Notes: generated from the letters alone by a model not told the origin. Positions 8,748-18,147 are shown, counted from the first letter of the stretch. The stretch: 64,000 bases of DNA from Paenibacillus physcomitrellae (GCF_002240225.1 NZ_CP022584.1:4689850-4753849); one strand, 5' to 3'. Numbers and translations: made by a program.

Positions 8748-8765
8748 TTTGTCTAGGGACAAAAC
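8748..8765. promoter_or_regulatory. Inverted repeat in the phospholipase/mcp intergenic region
   Basis: TTTTGTC-N4-GACAAAA, a perfect 7-bp dyad in an AT-rich 330-bp gap with no gene. It could be an operator for the divergent promoters; function not known. Confidence 0.35.
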
Positions 8766-8837
8766 GTTTTTAGATATTAAACTCGAAGGCTTTGGGACTT
8801 CATACTCAAAATTTTACGTGGAATTTACAAAACTAGA

Positions 8838-8865
8838 TAAAGAAATTATCAAATTTAGTCGATAT
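8838..8865 (+). promoter_or_regulatory. SigD-like (flagellar/chemotaxis) promoter of the chemoreceptor gene
   Basis: TAAA at 8838-8841, 16 nt, then GTCGATAT at 8858-8865. The Bacillus SigD consensus is TAAA-N15-GCCGATAT; seven of eight -10 bases match and the spacer is 1 nt longer. It lies 80 nt before the mcp start. Confidence 0.6.
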
Positions 8866-8945
8866 TTAAGTAGTCTAAAGAAACCATGAGAAAGATAAAA
8901 GGATAGAACCGCAACCAGCGGCAAGCTGTCCGTGGAGGAGAAGTC

Positions 8946-10685
8946 ATGTTGAATAGGTTGAATTGGTTAAAAAGGTTTAACTTGCGTCATTTGAAAATCC
9001 GCCAGAAACTGCTGATTCTGAATCTGACTGCGATTGTTTTTCTACTGCTGATTGGCGGGACAGGCTATTATTATGTGAACCTTACTGTGAACAACTCTAA
9101 AGTGCTGTATGAGCAGAGCTTGATGAAAGTCAAAATGATCAATGAATTGAAGTCTAATTTCAATGTGGCTATTAATGATGTTTTAAGTTTGGTTCTTACG
9201 CAGGATGAGAATCAGAATCATGATTTGAACAAAAACTATGACGATATGATGAAGTCGAACCAAACTCTGCTGGAAGAGTATAAAACGCTGATCAATGACA
9301 AGGCGGAGCAAACTCAATATGAAAGTTTGATGGATCAGTTCCAACGGCTCGTCAAAGATACCGATCAGATGGTAGCACTCGGGTTATCCAATAAAAATGA
9401 TGAAGCCTATCAGACTTACAACAATCAAATCATACCTAATAAAACAGCCGTCGAAAGATCGATAGATGTATTGACCCAAAATACGGATCAGGATTCCAAG
9501 AACCATTATGACGAGAGTGTGTCCGCCGGCAAAACGGCTAAAACTGTCAGTATTGCCTTGGTGGTCTTGGCTGTTCTGCTGCTAGGATTGATTGCCTTTA
9601 TGCTGGTCAGACTTATTACCCGCCCTCTCGCCAATCTGGAGAAGCTGATGGAGAAAGCCGCAGGCGGAGACTTAACGGTTAAAGGGACTTATTTATATAA
9701 GGATGAAGCGGGAAAGCTTACCTTATCTTTTAATCAGATGGTGAATTCGCTGCGGTCACTGGTTATAGAAGTTAACGAAAAGTCGGCGATGCTTGCCGCC
9801 AGCTCCGAACAGCTGACGGCTGTATCCGAGTCGGCGGCAAGCTCGACGGAGCATATCTCCAGACAGATCCAGGAGATCAGCGACGGGACGGATTCACAGG
9901 CGCGCGGCTCTGCAGAAGTCAGCCGGACCATGCAGGAGATGACCAAAGGCATTAGCAGGATTGCAGAGTCTACCGGAGAACTGGTAGAAACCTCTCGTCA
10001 ATCGGAGCATAACGCGGTGACCGGTCATGAGTATGTGACCAAAGCGATACAGCAAATGGAACAAATTCATGAGTCCGTCGTTCATCTGGCTCAAGCGGTA
10101 GAAGAGCTTAACCGGAAGTCCGAGAACATTGGAGATATCACCAATACCATCAATGATATTGCTGCTCAAACCAGCCTGCTGTCGCTGAATGCAGCTATCG
10201 AGGCAGCCCGCGCTGGAGAAGAAGGCAGAGGATTTGCCGTCGTTGCAGCAGAAGTCAAGAAGCTTGCAGAACAAACCGGACAGTCGGCCAATAATGTTTC
10301 GTCGCTGATCGGGGAAATTCAAAACGATACGTCGAAGTTGTTCAGCACAATGGAGAGCAGTAAACAATATGCGCAAACTGGACAAGCAACTATGCGTGAT
10401 GTAGGTCACAACTTTGAGAATATCCTGCAAAATATCCGCGAGCTTTCCGCGCAGCTGCAGGACGTATCCGCTGTTACGGAGCAGATGTCGGCCTCTTCGG
10501 AAGAAGTGCTTGCTTCGGCCGAAACCTCAGCTGATATTGCCGACAATGCCAAAGAGCTTTCGCAAAGCGTAGCGGCTGCGGCTCAGGAGCAGTTGGCTTC
10601 TGTGGAGGAAGTCAGCGGATCTGCCAGCCATTTGAGCGGTCTGGCTCAAGAACTTCAAGCTTCCATTGAACGTTTTAAGGTGTAA
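8946..10685 (+). CDS. Methyl-accepting chemotaxis protein
   Basis: 579-aa transmembrane chemoreceptor. Layout: short basic N-terminus, TM1 (about 22-43), periplasm-side four-helix-bundle ligand domain (about 45-195), TM2 (about 200-222), HAMP (about 223-277, [14 protein letters not shown]), then a long coiled-coil signalling domain whose hairpin tip is [19 protein letters not shown], the CheA/CheW-binding region. Length fits the class with a small sensor domain. GGAGGAGAAG precedes the ATG. Its ligand is unknown and there are no che genes around it. A SigD-like promoter upstream fits motility control. Confidence 0.96.
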   Translation: MLNRLNWLKRFNLRHLKIRQKLLILNLTAIVFLLLIGGTGYYYVNLTVNNSKVLYEQSLMKVKMINELKSNFNVAINDVLSLVLTQDENQNHDLNKNYDDMMKSNQTLLEEYKTLINDKAEQTQYESLMDQFQRLVKDTDQMVALGLSNKNDEAYQTYNNQIIPNKTAVERSIDVLTQNTDQDSKNHYDESVSAGKTAKTVSIALVVLAVLLLGLIAFMLVRLITRPLANLEKLMEKAAGGDLTVKGTYLYKDEAGKLTLSFNQMVNSLRSLVIEVNEKSAMLAASSEQLTAVSESAASSTEHISRQIQEISDGTDSQARGSAEVSRTMQEMTKGISRIAESTGELVETSRQSEHNAVTGHEYVTKAIQQMEQIHESVVHLAQAVEELNRKSENIGDITNTINDIAAQTSLLSLNAAIEAARAGEEGRGFAVVAAEVKKLAEQTGQSANNVSSLIGEIQNDTSKLFSTMESSKQYAQTGQATMRDVGHNFENILQNIRELSAQLQDVSAVTEQMSASSEEVLASAETSADIADNAKELSQSVAAAAQEQLASVEEVSGSASHLSGLAQELQASIERFKV

Positions 10686-10698
10686 GGTGTAATTCGAC

Positions 10699-10726
10699 GC
10701 GGCGCGGCCCTTTGGGCCGCGTTTTT
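10699..10726 (+). terminator. Terminator of the chemoreceptor gene
   Basis: CGCGGCCC-TTT-GGGCCGCG stem followed by TTTTT. Confidence 0.92.
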
Positions 10727-10935
10727 GCATTTGATTATTTGAAGATTTGCCCATTTTAAGTTTCGAATGTTTGATCGTTTTTGCGTTTGATCATTTGTTC
10801 GTTCGCAGAATGTGGATTGCTGCCTGATATGGAAGTCTATGAGCGTGATCTGTTATATAATAGAGCCAAGTGGAGAAGAAGATAAGTAGATTTAAAAGGA
10901 TAAGTAGATAGGTAGATAAGGGGATAAGCATTGTA

Positions 10936-10949
10936 GCACGTTAACGTGC
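10936..10949. promoter_or_regulatory. Palindrome upstream of the LysR-type gene
   Basis: GCACGTTAACGTGC, a perfect 14-bp palindrome 31 nt before the start codon. LysR-family proteins normally bind a dyad near their own promoter, so this is a candidate autoregulatory site. No other gene lies divergently. Confidence 0.45.
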
Positions 10950-10980
10950 CGCTCTTGCTGCAAGGGAAGGAGAAGGCAGA

Positions 10981-11883
10981 TTGACTTTACAACAGCTGAA
11001 ATATGTCATTGAAATTGCGACCCGCGGTTCGATGAACGAAGCGGCCAAACGGTTATTTATTACCCAGCCGAGTTTGTCCAACGCGATCAAAGATCTGGAG
11101 GAAGAGCTGCGGATTACGATATTTGAGCGGACGAACAAAGGGATTATCCTCTCTAAAGATGGTGTAGAGTTTCTTAGTTACGCCCGGCAGGTCGTCGAGC
11201 AGGCCGAGCTTCTGGAAGGGCGGTATTTGAACGCCAAACCGTCTCCGCAGCATTTTTCGGTATCGGCCCAGCATTATGCTTTTGCGGTCAACGCCTTTGT
11301 CAAGCTGGTTCAGGATCACGGACATGAGGAATACGAGCTGGCCCTGCGGGAAACGAAAACCTATGAAATTATTGACGATGTCAAAACGCTGCGCAGCGAG
11401 ATTGGCATTTTGTATCTGAATGAATTTAATACCAAGGTCATCAACAAGCTGCTGAAGGATGCCGGGCTGGTGTTTACGAGCCTGTTTGTCGCCCGTCCGC
11501 ATATCTTCATCAGCGTTAAGAACCCGCTTGCGCGCCAGTCGGTCGTGCAGATCGAACAACTGCAGGATTATCCGTATCTATCCTTTGATCAGGGGGAATA
11601 TAATTCCTTTCATTTCTCGGAGGAGATTCTGAGCACCTTATCTCATAAGAAAAGCATCCGGGTCAACGACCGTGCTACGCTCTTTAACCTGCTGATCGGG
11701 CTAAACGGCTACACGATTTCAACCGGCGTGCTCAGCGCCGAATTAAACGGCCGCGATATTATCGCGGTTCCGCTTGCCACGGACGAGACGATTAACGTCG
11801 GCTGGATCAGGCACAAAGACGCCGCCTTGTCCAAGCTGGGTCTTGCCTATGTTGAAGCGCTGAAGGAATTTGTGCCATTATAA
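10981..11883 (+). CDS. LysR-family transcriptional regulator
   Basis: 300-aa LTTR. The winged helix-turn-helix occupies residues 1-60 (MTLQQLKYVIEIATRGSMNE, then ITQPSLSNAIKDLEEEL) and the effector domain the rest. It resembles the CysB/CpsY-like group by its LQQLKYVIEIA opening, but the effector cannot be inferred. The TTG start at 10981 has GGGAAGGAG 7-10 nt upstream and aligns with the family start. Its target is probably elsewhere, since neighbours are a chemoreceptor (same strand, terminated) and a convergent kinase gene. Confidence 0.92.
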   Translation: MTLQQLKYVIEIATRGSMNEAAKRLFITQPSLSNAIKDLEEELRITIFERTNKGIILSKDGVEFLSYARQVVEQAELLEGRYLNAKPSPQHFSVSAQHYAFAVNAFVKLVQDHGHEEYELALRETKTYEIIDDVKTLRSEIGILYLNEFNTKVINKLLKDAGLVFTSLFVARPHIFISVKNPLARQSVVQIEQLQDYPYLSFDQGEYNSFHFSEEILSTLSHKKSIRVNDRATLFNLLIGLNGYTISTGVLSAELNGRDIIAVPLATDETINVGWIRHKDAALSKLGLAYVEALKEFVPL

Positions 11884-11887
11884 AAGG

Positions 11888-11937
11888 AAAAGGGAGCATT
11901 TCGCAGACTCATCAGAGCCGCGGAAGCTCCCTTTTTA
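11888..11937. terminator. Bidirectional terminator, LysR gene / histidine kinase gene
   Basis: AAAGGGAGC and GCTCCCTTTTT form the outer stem, with an interior helix around GCGG; A- and T-runs flank both sides. Confidence 0.75.
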
Positions 11938-11970
11938 ATCGCTGTGCTCATGTCTTACACATTCTCCGCT

Positions 11971-13440
11971 TTACCCGGCCGGCAGGGATACTGTAAACGT
12001 ACTGCCTTGGCCGGGCACGCTTTCCACATCCAGCCGTCCGCCATGGGCCTCGGTGATCCACTTGGCAATAGATAAGCCTAGTCCATGCCCCCCTAGGTCA
12101 CGCGTACGGGATTTATCGACCCTGTAGAAGCGGTCGAACACTTTTTGCTGTTCCTCGACCGGAATTCCAATGCCGGTATCCTTGACAGATAGGTGCAGTG
12201 TACGCCGCTTTTCTTCCCTAACCACTATGGAGAGCTTTACCTTTCCCCCGTCCGGCGTATATTTCAGCGCGTTGTCAAGTAAAATGATCATTAGCTGTTT
12301 AAGGCGTTCCCCGTCCGCTTGAACAACGCAGCTTTCCGGGATCTCCAGATCCAGCATGATAGACTTTATATTGACCAGTGGCAGGAATGCTTCTATCGTC
12401 AGCCTTGCCACCTCGCTTAAATCCACTGATTGGAGATTTAGTTGTGTAGCCTCCGAATCGGAGCGTGCCAAGGTAAGCATCCCGCCGAGCAATTTTGTCA
12501 TCCGTTTGGCCTCTTCTTTCATGTGGCCGAGAACCTTACGGTTAAAGGTATCCTGTTCCAGCTCTTCATCCATTTCCAATGTGTCAATGGAGGCCTGAAT
12601 GATGCTCAGCGGCGTGCGCAGCTCATGAGAAGCATCGGCTACAAATTCTTTTTGCCGCATATAAGCCGTGCGGATGGGAACCATCGCCCGGACCGACATT
12701 TTTCGGCTTAGAAATACAGCTAGTCCGCAGAACAGAAACGCAATGACGACCAGAACCATAAACAGCAGCCTGAACAGAGCATATTGGGAGGTTACGTCCT
12801 TGCCTACATATAAAGTACCGAGCAGGGTGCTGTTGTCGTAAATGTTTTTGACGGCCAGCAGCATCCGGACATCATGCGTCCGGCCTGGGTCTGAAGCCGA
12901 GTCCGAGCCGGAAGGATCGGAGCCGGAGTAACCCGGGCGGGCAGTGGAATCGAAATCAAAATCGCGTTCCCCGTGTTTGCGCTCGGCAAGCCTCCGTTCG
13001 GACTCCTCCAGAAATAAAGTTTTGTAACGGATGTTTTCGCCTTCGGGCTTCCAGCCGGAAACTGAAGCGGCAATGGACTGGCATAATTCCGGACTTGCAT
13101 TGCTGCCGAAGATCTGCTGACCGTTTGTCGTCACTAGGTAACTAATCGTCTGTGCCGAGACAGACGCATAACCGCTTTCCAGATTCTCGGCAAAGCTGTA
13201 GTTCCCCGTATGCTCCATGGATTCGTGAAAAAGATGTGTTTTATCGTCTATCCAGCTGCTCAGCTCGTTTTTCTGCTCGGTGATGAGCAGGAAATAGAGC
13301 AGCGCGTAAACGGCGGACACAAACAGAATCAAAAATGCGATTAAGACGGTGCTATACTGGAGGGTCAACTTATTTTGCGTACGTTTGAATACATCCCCAT
13401 GAAGAAGATGCTGTTTAAGGATTGCCCACTTATCCTTCAA
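11971..13440 (-). CDS. Sensor histidine kinase
   Basis: 489-aa membrane histidine kinase. TM1 is at about residues 31-53; an extracellular sensor of about 185 aa rich in Asp, Ser and Gly follows (with a run of SGSD-type repeats); TM2 is at about 240-262; then HisKA with phospho-acceptor His in FVADASHELRTPLS and HATPase_c with N-box LLDNALKYTPDGG and G-boxes GIGIP and GGHGLGLSIAKWI. It has a short linker in place of a clear HAMP. The TTG at 13440 overlaps the response regulator stop by 11 nt and gives a natural N-terminus; an ATG at 13482 is possible but lacks an RBS. It pairs with the response regulator just upstream. Confidence 0.93.
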   Translation of the reverse strand: MKDKWAILKQHLLHGDVFKRTQNKLTLQYSTVLIAFLILFVSAVYALLYFLLITEQKNELSSWIDDKTHLFHESMEHTGNYSFAENLESGYASVSAQTISYLVTTNGQQIFGSNASPELCQSIAASVSGWKPEGENIRYKTLFLEESERRLAERKHGERDFDFDSTARPGYSGSDPSGSDSASDPGRTHDVRMLLAVKNIYDNSTLLGTLYVGKDVTSQYALFRLLFMVLVVIAFLFCGLAVFLSRKMSVRAMVPIRTAYMRQKEFVADASHELRTPLSIIQASIDTLEMDEELEQDTFNRKVLGHMKEEAKRMTKLLGGMLTLARSDSEATQLNLQSVDLSEVARLTIEAFLPLVNIKSIMLDLEIPESCVVQADGERLKQLMIILLDNALKYTPDGGKVKLSIVVREEKRRTLHLSVKDTGIGIPVEEQQKVFDRFYRVDKSRTRDLGGHGLGLSIAKWITEAHGGRLDVESVPGQGSTFTVSLPAG

Positions 13441-14116
13441 TTTTATAGCCGACCCCCCGTATGCTCTGAATAAGCTCCTCATTGCCGAAGCTGCTCAGCT
13501 TTTTGCGGAGAAGCTTAACGGTAGCGTCAATCGTTTTGGGGCCGACATCGGCATCAAATCCCCAGATGCGGTCAAGAATAACCTCCCGAGTCAGCGTAAT
13601 CCCTGAGTTTTGAAGCAGCAGGTTCAGCAGCTGGAATTCCCGAGGCGTCAGCTGGACAGTGAGGGTGTCATCCTTGCCGCCAGCGGACACCGTCTTATTA
13701 GTTCGGTTCAGGACCATGCCTGCAATCTCATGCTCTTCCTCCTGGATCGGAGCAAAGTTCCGCCGGGTCAACGCCCGTACTCTGGCGAGCAGCTCGCCGA
13801 TTTCAAAAGGTTTAACCAGGTAGTCGTCTGCGCCGGCATCCAGTCCTTCAATCCGGTCCACGAGCGCATCCCGGGCAGTCAGTATAAGGATCGCTCCCAT
13901 GTAACTTTTTTTCCTCAGTTCTATACAAATATCCGTACCATCTTTCCCCGGCATCATCCAGTCCAGAATGAGCAGATCGTAGGTGGTGGCGAGGGCAAAA
14001 TCCAAAGCGGACAAGCCATCCGTTACCCACTCTACAGTATGGCATCCTTTTTTCTCAAGCATATGGGCGATCAATTCTCCGAGGCGGAGATCATCTTCTG
14101 CAAGCAATATTCTCAT
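13430..14116 (-). CDS. OmpR/PhoB-family response regulator
   Basis: 228-aa response regulator. Receiver domain (1-115) with acidic pair EDD near the start, phospho-Asp in LLILDWMMPGKDG (about residue 51), Thr in ILTARDA and Lys in YLVKPFE; trans_reg_C winged helix (about 130-225) ending in IRGVGYKIEG. It forms an operon with the overlapping kinase gene and is transcribed away from the three-gene ApbE/heme-protein operon, which is the likely target. GAAAGGGA precedes the ATG. Confidence 0.95.
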   Translation of the reverse strand: MRILLAEDDLRLGELIAHMLEKKGCHTVEWVTDGLSALDFALATTYDLLILDWMMPGKDGTDICIELRKKSYMGAILILTARDALVDRIEGLDAGADDYLVKPFEIGELLARVRALTRRNFAPIQEEEHEIAGMVLNRTNKTVSAGGKDDTLTVQLTPREFQLLNLLLQNSGITLTREVILDRIWGFDADVGPKTIDATVKLLRKKLSSFGNEELIQSIRGVGYKIEG

Positions 14117-14285
14117 GACAAGGTCCCTTTCTTTATTTCCATAATTCCTTTAGAAAGAATACCACTTAATAATGAAAAAGGAATGAAATCTCGCTTCAGC
14201 AAACTTTAATTTTCCTTTCACCATGATTTCACCAAGGATCGGTAAACTGACGTCAGATCTACATAAACAGGAGGCTTAAGAAGTT

Positions 14286-14672
14286 ATGGCAAACACAAAA
14301 TGGATCAAATGGGCAACCGGGCTGGCAGGCGTACTGATGTTCACCGGTTTTGTCGGTTATCTTTCGAAAGGGGAACAGCAGGAAGGTGCCATTGGAAACC
14401 CAAGCCTGGCAGCCGGAGGAACTCAAAGCAATCAAGCGGGCAGCGGAAACCCCAAAAGTGATATCACCGATCAATGGCAAAACGATATGGAGGGCAACTC
14501 TTCAGATTCAGGCACGAACAGTTCTGCAAGCAGGGGAGAGCGTTATGAAGAACGTGGGAATTTTGGCAGCGGACACGAACGGGGAGGATTTGCACAGGGG
14601 GGGGATCAAAGCCTGGATTCTGGCGATAGCAGCAATGGCGACAATGATATGTTCCGCACCCGCGCTTCCTAG
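14286..14672 (+). CDS. Small membrane-anchored Ser/Gly/Asp-rich protein, unknown function
   Basis: 128 aa, not recognised. Residues 5-26 (IKWATGLAGVLMFTGFVGYL) form one membrane anchor or uncleaved signal; the remainder is a hydrophilic low-complexity tail rich in Gly, Ser, Asn and Asp, probably disordered and outside the cell. AGGAGG lies 12 nt upstream of the ATG. The next start is 14 nt away, so it is in an operon with the ApbE-type gene. Extracellular flavinylated proteins are the usual ApbE substrates, but the tail shows no clear [S/T]GA[S/T] acceptor motif; SGTNSSAS is the nearest. Function in electron transfer would be guesswork. Confidence 0.7.
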   Translation: MANTKWIKWATGLAGVLMFTGFVGYLSKGEQQEGAIGNPSLAAGGTQSNQAGSGNPKSDITDQWQNDMEGNSSDSGTNSSASRGERYEERGNFGSGHERGGFAQGGDQSLDSGDSSNGDNDMFRTRAS

Positions 14673-14686
14673 AAAGGAGAAGTCTT

Positions 14687-15649
14687 ATGCTGCATTCTTT
14701 TTCGGCTATGAACACCTCGTTTTTCACCTTTGGTTTGACGGAGCAGGGGCAGCGTGAAGCTGAATCCTGGTTTGCTTTTGTGGAAAAAAATTTAAGTCGG
14801 TTCTTGACGAACAGTGAACTGTCGCGTCTCAACCGGGCTGACGGCAAGCCTTTTCCAGCATCGCCCCTGCTGTTTCACACCGTCTCGCAGGCCGTCTATT
14901 ATTATAACTACACTGAGGGTTTATTCCATCCCTTTCTGGGACAGGCGCTGAAGAGTCGGGGGTATGATAAAAGCTTTGAATGTCTTTCCCCCAGTGGATC
15001 ATCTAATCCCGACGAGGTTCTGTCTTCTGAGAATTCCGCAATGATGACTATTCCATCCGGCTCGGCTTCCGCTCAGCCCCAACTTCATCCACAGCTCCGC
15101 ATCATTCAGCTTCCCTCCGGTTGGACGGCCGATTTGGGCGGCATCGCCAAGGGCTGGAGCGCGGAGGAGTTTGCACGTATGCAAAGACAGAGAGGGCAGA
15201 CCAAAGGTGTCATTGATGCCGGTGGGGACATCATGGTTTGGGGAAGCTGGAATCAGTCCTGTCCAATTATGGTAGCCCACCCATTTGAACCGGACAGAAA
15301 TCTGCTGAAGCTGTACATTCGCGAAACGACGGGGATTGCTACAAGCAGCCGGCTGAAACGCCGGTGGAAGGACGGGAACGGGAACGAACAGCATCACCTC
15401 ACCGACCCGCGGACTTTTGCTTCAGGCACCTCCGATCTTGTGCAGGTTACGGTCTTGCATGCTTCGCTTACGGCAGCTGAAGTTGCAGCAAAATGCCTGC
15501 TGCTTCTCGGATCGGAGCATGGGCCGAGTTGGCTGAAACGGCATTTTCCATTGGCGCATGCGCTGATGGTCAAGGAAGATGGAGTGGTTGTTCTCGAAGG
15601 CGATCGCGAGAATTGGGAGAACTACAACGTTGAATATCCCCATGTATGA
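14687..15649 (+). CDS. FAD:protein FMN transferase (ApbE family), divergent
   Basis: 320-aa ApbE-type enzyme, which transfers FMN from FAD to Thr/Ser of target proteins. Motifs: ADLGGIAKGWSAEE, GVIDAGGDIMVWG, IATSSRLKRRW and HHLTDPRT. The late ADxLATA-type metal motif is replaced by TAAEVAAKCLLLLG, so an Asp ligand appears to be Glu. There is no lipoprotein or signal sequence, and the N-terminus starts directly at the fold, which is unusual for exported ApbE. GGAGA precedes the ATG. It stands between the small anchored protein and a heme-type membrane protein and probably serves the same electron-transfer chain; the divergent residues leave catalysis uncertain. Confidence 0.85.
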   Translation: MLHSFSAMNTSFFTFGLTEQGQREAESWFAFVEKNLSRFLTNSELSRLNRADGKPFPASPLLFHTVSQAVYYYNYTEGLFHPFLGQALKSRGYDKSFECLSPSGSSNPDEVLSSENSAMMTIPSGSASAQPQLHPQLRIIQLPSGWTADLGGIAKGWSAEEFARMQRQRGQTKGVIDAGGDIMVWGSWNQSCPIMVAHPFEPDRNLLKLYIRETTGIATSSRLKRRWKDGNGNEQHHLTDPRTFASGTSDLVQVTVLHASLTAAEVAAKCLLLLGSEHGPSWLKRHFPLAHALMVKEDGVVVLEGDRENWENYNVEYPHV

Positions 15650-15672
15650 ACTAGGAAAGAAGGTAATATCTT

Positions 15673-16281
15673 ATGAATTTGATAGATTCCATCCACTTTA
15701 TTCTGAACACCCTGGGCGGCTGGCTTTCCGTATGGGCTGCTACTCGAGCGGCCGGCTTTACCGCTTACCTCCTCTTATTTATCGCGATGACGGCAGGATT
15801 GCTGCAGGGCGGGACCTGGGCGAAAGGCGCCAAGAAAGCCAAATTGAACCTGCTCCATCAGTGGAGCGGCTGGTTCGGCATTTTGTTCGGCATGACGCAT
15901 GGGCTTATTTTGACTTATGAAAGTTATATCCACTTTGACCTGTTTGACATTCTGGTTCCGTTTGGTTCGGACTACGAACAGGTCTGGAGCGGTTTCGGCA
16001 CATTGTCCTTATACGGAATGATCCTGCTGGTGGCAAGTTCTGACCTGATGAAGAAGCTGGGCAAAAAGCTGTGGCGGACGATTCATTTTCTGGCTGCCCC
16101 TACTTATATGATGGCTTTGATTCACGGCATTATGGAGGGTTCAGATAGTACGCGGCCATCTTTTACGGGGATGTACGCTGTAACCGGTTTGATTGTCATC
16201 GGATTGATCTTATATCGTATTCGATATGCTTCCCGCGCAGCTAAAAACAAATTAAACCGCCGTTCCGCACGTTCGGCCTGA
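15673..16281 (+). CDS. Ferric reductase-like transmembrane protein
   Basis: 202-aa integral membrane protein of the ferric reductase-like/YedZ-MsrQ (PF01794) type, about five to six TM segments. Paired candidate heme ligands are seen in LLHQWSGWFGILFGMTHG (two His 14 apart) and TIHFLAAPTYMMALIHG (two His about 13 apart), the arrangement that binds b-type heme across the membrane. No FAD/NAD-binding domain is fused. It follows the ApbE-type gene by 23 nt. A heme electron carrier that works with a flavinylated partner is the likely role; the partner is not seen here. Confidence 0.82.
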   Translation: MNLIDSIHFILNTLGGWLSVWAATRAAGFTAYLLLFIAMTAGLLQGGTWAKGAKKAKLNLLHQWSGWFGILFGMTHGLILTYESYIHFDLFDILVPFGSDYEQVWSGFGTLSLYGMILLVASSDLMKKLGKKLWRTIHFLAAPTYMMALIHGIMEGSDSTRPSFTGMYAVTGLIVIGLILYRIRYASRAAKNKLNRRSARSA

Positions 16282-16351
16282 TTTGACAGCTTCCGTTTCC
16301 AGGTGTTAGCATCTTTGACAGATAAGGAATTGGAGAAACGGAGGGATCATC

Positions 16352-17308
16352 ATGGGAACAATCGTAGCGGTCCGCCCGCTGGAGGAAGCTTTTCGCAAGG
16401 CCATTCAGGAAGCCGCTCCCGGCTGGGAGCTGATTGACGGCAGCGATCCGGATAAGCTGACTGAACATTTGCCGTCTGCGGAGGTACTGCTCGGCTGGCG
16501 AAGCGATTCGGCTGATGTGCTTCTGCGTGAGGGGACTCCCTTAAAATGGGTTCAGAACTGGGGAGCCGGCGTGGAACATCTGCCCCTGGAGCGCTTCAAG
16601 GAGCTTGGCATTACGTTAACAAATGCGAGCGGTGTGCATCCCTACCCTATATCGGAGCATATCTTTGCCATGCTGCTGTCTTTGACTCGCCGCGTCCATA
16701 CGGCTATTCGCAATCAGGCAAGCCGGATCTGGGCATTATCCGAAGAGGGGATGGGCGAAGCTCATGGACGGACGATAGGCATTCTCGGAGTAGGATCGAT
16801 CGGCTCGGAGACGGCCAGGCTGGCCAAAGCGTTTCATATGACCGTTTTGGGTCTGCGGAATTCGGACAAACCGGATGAATGGGTGGATCGGATGTATACG
16901 CCTGGCAGGCTGAACGAGCTGCTGGCAGAATGCGATTTCGTGGTGAACTGTCTTCCCTATACGAAGGATACGGAGAAAATCATGGGCAAAACCCAATTTG
17001 AAGCTATGAAACCCGGTTCTTTCTATATCAATATCGGCAGAGGCGCTACGACGGATACTTCGGCTTTGGTGGAGGCATTGAAGAATGGTACGATTGCCGG
17101 AGCGGGCCTGGACGTGTTTGAGGAAGAACCTCTTTCGCAGGATCATCCTCTGTGGGACTTGGAGCAGGTTATTTTGACGCCGCACAATGCGGGCAGCTCC
17201 ACTCGGTACAACGAAAGGCTGATTGGGATTTTTACCGACAATTTGCGCTTGTATGCGCAAGGTCAAGCGCCAGGCGTAAACGTAGTGGATCTGATACGCC
17301 AATATTAA
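16352..17308 (+). CDS. D-2-hydroxyacid dehydrogenase
   Basis: 318-aa NAD(P)-dependent dehydrogenase of the D-isomer specific 2-hydroxyacid type. The nucleotide fold is marked by GILGVGSIGSETARLAKAF; the catalytic trio is Arg in NIGRGATTD, Glu in EEEPLS and His in LTPHNAGSS. The N-terminal substrate domain has the NWGAGVEHLP segment. Similar Firmicute enzymes reduce 2-keto acids or glyoxylate-like compounds; the exact substrate is unknown. GGAGGGATC precedes the ATG at 16352. It is alone, with a weak hairpin and T8 run after it (17342-17382). Confidence 0.9.
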   Translation: MGTIVAVRPLEEAFRKAIQEAAPGWELIDGSDPDKLTEHLPSAEVLLGWRSDSADVLLREGTPLKWVQNWGAGVEHLPLERFKELGITLTNASGVHPYPISEHIFAMLLSLTRRVHTAIRNQASRIWALSEEGMGEAHGRTIGILGVGSIGSETARLAKAFHMTVLGLRNSDKPDEWVDRMYTPGRLNELLAECDFVVNCLPYTKDTEKIMGKTQFEAMKPGSFYINIGRGATTDTSALVEALKNGTIAGAGLDVFEEEPLSQDHPLWDLEQVILTPHNAGSSTRYNERLIGIFTDNLRLYAQGQAPGVNVVDLIRQY

Positions 17309-17341
17309 AAAACGCGGGATTTCTGCAGGTTTATCCTTTAT

Positions 17342-17382
17342 GCCCGATGCCAAAAACGTCCGGACTACCGGGCGCTTTTTTT
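17342..17382 (+). terminator. Possible terminator of the dehydrogenase gene
   Basis: GCCCG and CGGGC arms around an imperfect interior, followed by a run of eight T. Confidence 0.5.
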
Positions 17383-17538
17383 TCAAGGAGCCGATCCGGA
17401 ATAACGTTTCCCGCTAACACTGCCGAGGTGGAAGATAGCTTCCGGCAAAGAGCTCCTTTATAATAGTAGAGAACCTAAAACATCCATATTTCTCCCCACG
17501 GCCCCAATGGAGCCGAATTTAAAGGAGGGGCACGAGAA

Positions 17539-18120
17539 ATGACGCAGGTGGGTCTGATCCGACACGGCAGCACGTTATGGAATAAAACAGGCAGGGTACA
17601 GGGCTTAACCGACAACCCTCTGGACGAAGACGGAAGAAGGGAAGCTCAGTTGCTTGGCAAGTGGCTCAGCGGCCAACAATGGGACCGGATTTATGCCAGC
17701 GATTTGGTTCGTGCCCGGGAAACCGCTGAGATCATTGCAGCAGAGCTGGGAATCAGCAAAATTGAAATCGATCCTCGTCTGCGGGAAATGAACGCCGGGC
17801 AAATTGAAGGAACAACCGAAGAGGAGCGTCTCAGCAAGTGGGGACACGGCTGGAAGGAGCTGGAGCTTGGGCTGGAAGCGCCGGATCTGGGCATGGAACG
17901 CGGGGCAGCCTGCATTACCGAAATCGCGGATCGGCATAAAGGAGAAAGTATTCTGATCGTCAGTCACGGTGTGCTGCTGTACCATAGTCTCCGAAAGCTA
18001 GTTCCGGGCTTGTCGAACAGAATGGACCTCGGCAACACAGCTTTTACCGTTTTAGCCCGTGAAGGCGGCGTTTGGAGTTGCAGCTTGTATAACGGGAATA
18101 AACATTTGAATGAGTTCTGA
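17539..18120 (+). CDS. Histidine phosphatase family protein
   Basis: 193-aa phosphoglycerate-mutase-like phosphatase. The phospho-His motif is LIRHGSTLWNKTGRVQG at the N-terminus; the second catalytic His lies in LIVSHGVLLYHS. A REMNAGQIEG Glu segment fits the CobC/PhoE group of broad-specificity phosphatases rather than true mutase (which is longer). AAAGGAGGGG precedes the ATG. Substrate unknown. A hairpin at 18148 ends the unit. Confidence 0.9.
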   Translation: MTQVGLIRHGSTLWNKTGRVQGLTDNPLDEDGRREAQLLGKWLSGQQWDRIYASDLVRARETAEIIAAELGISKIEIDPRLREMNAGQIEGTTEEERLSKWGHGWKELELGLEAPDLGMERGAACITEIADRHKGESILIVSHGVLLYHSLRKLVPGLSNRMDLGNTAFTVLAREGGVWSCSLYNGNKHLNEF

Positions 18121-18147
18121 AGCGGGACAAGACAACACGGGGTCATG

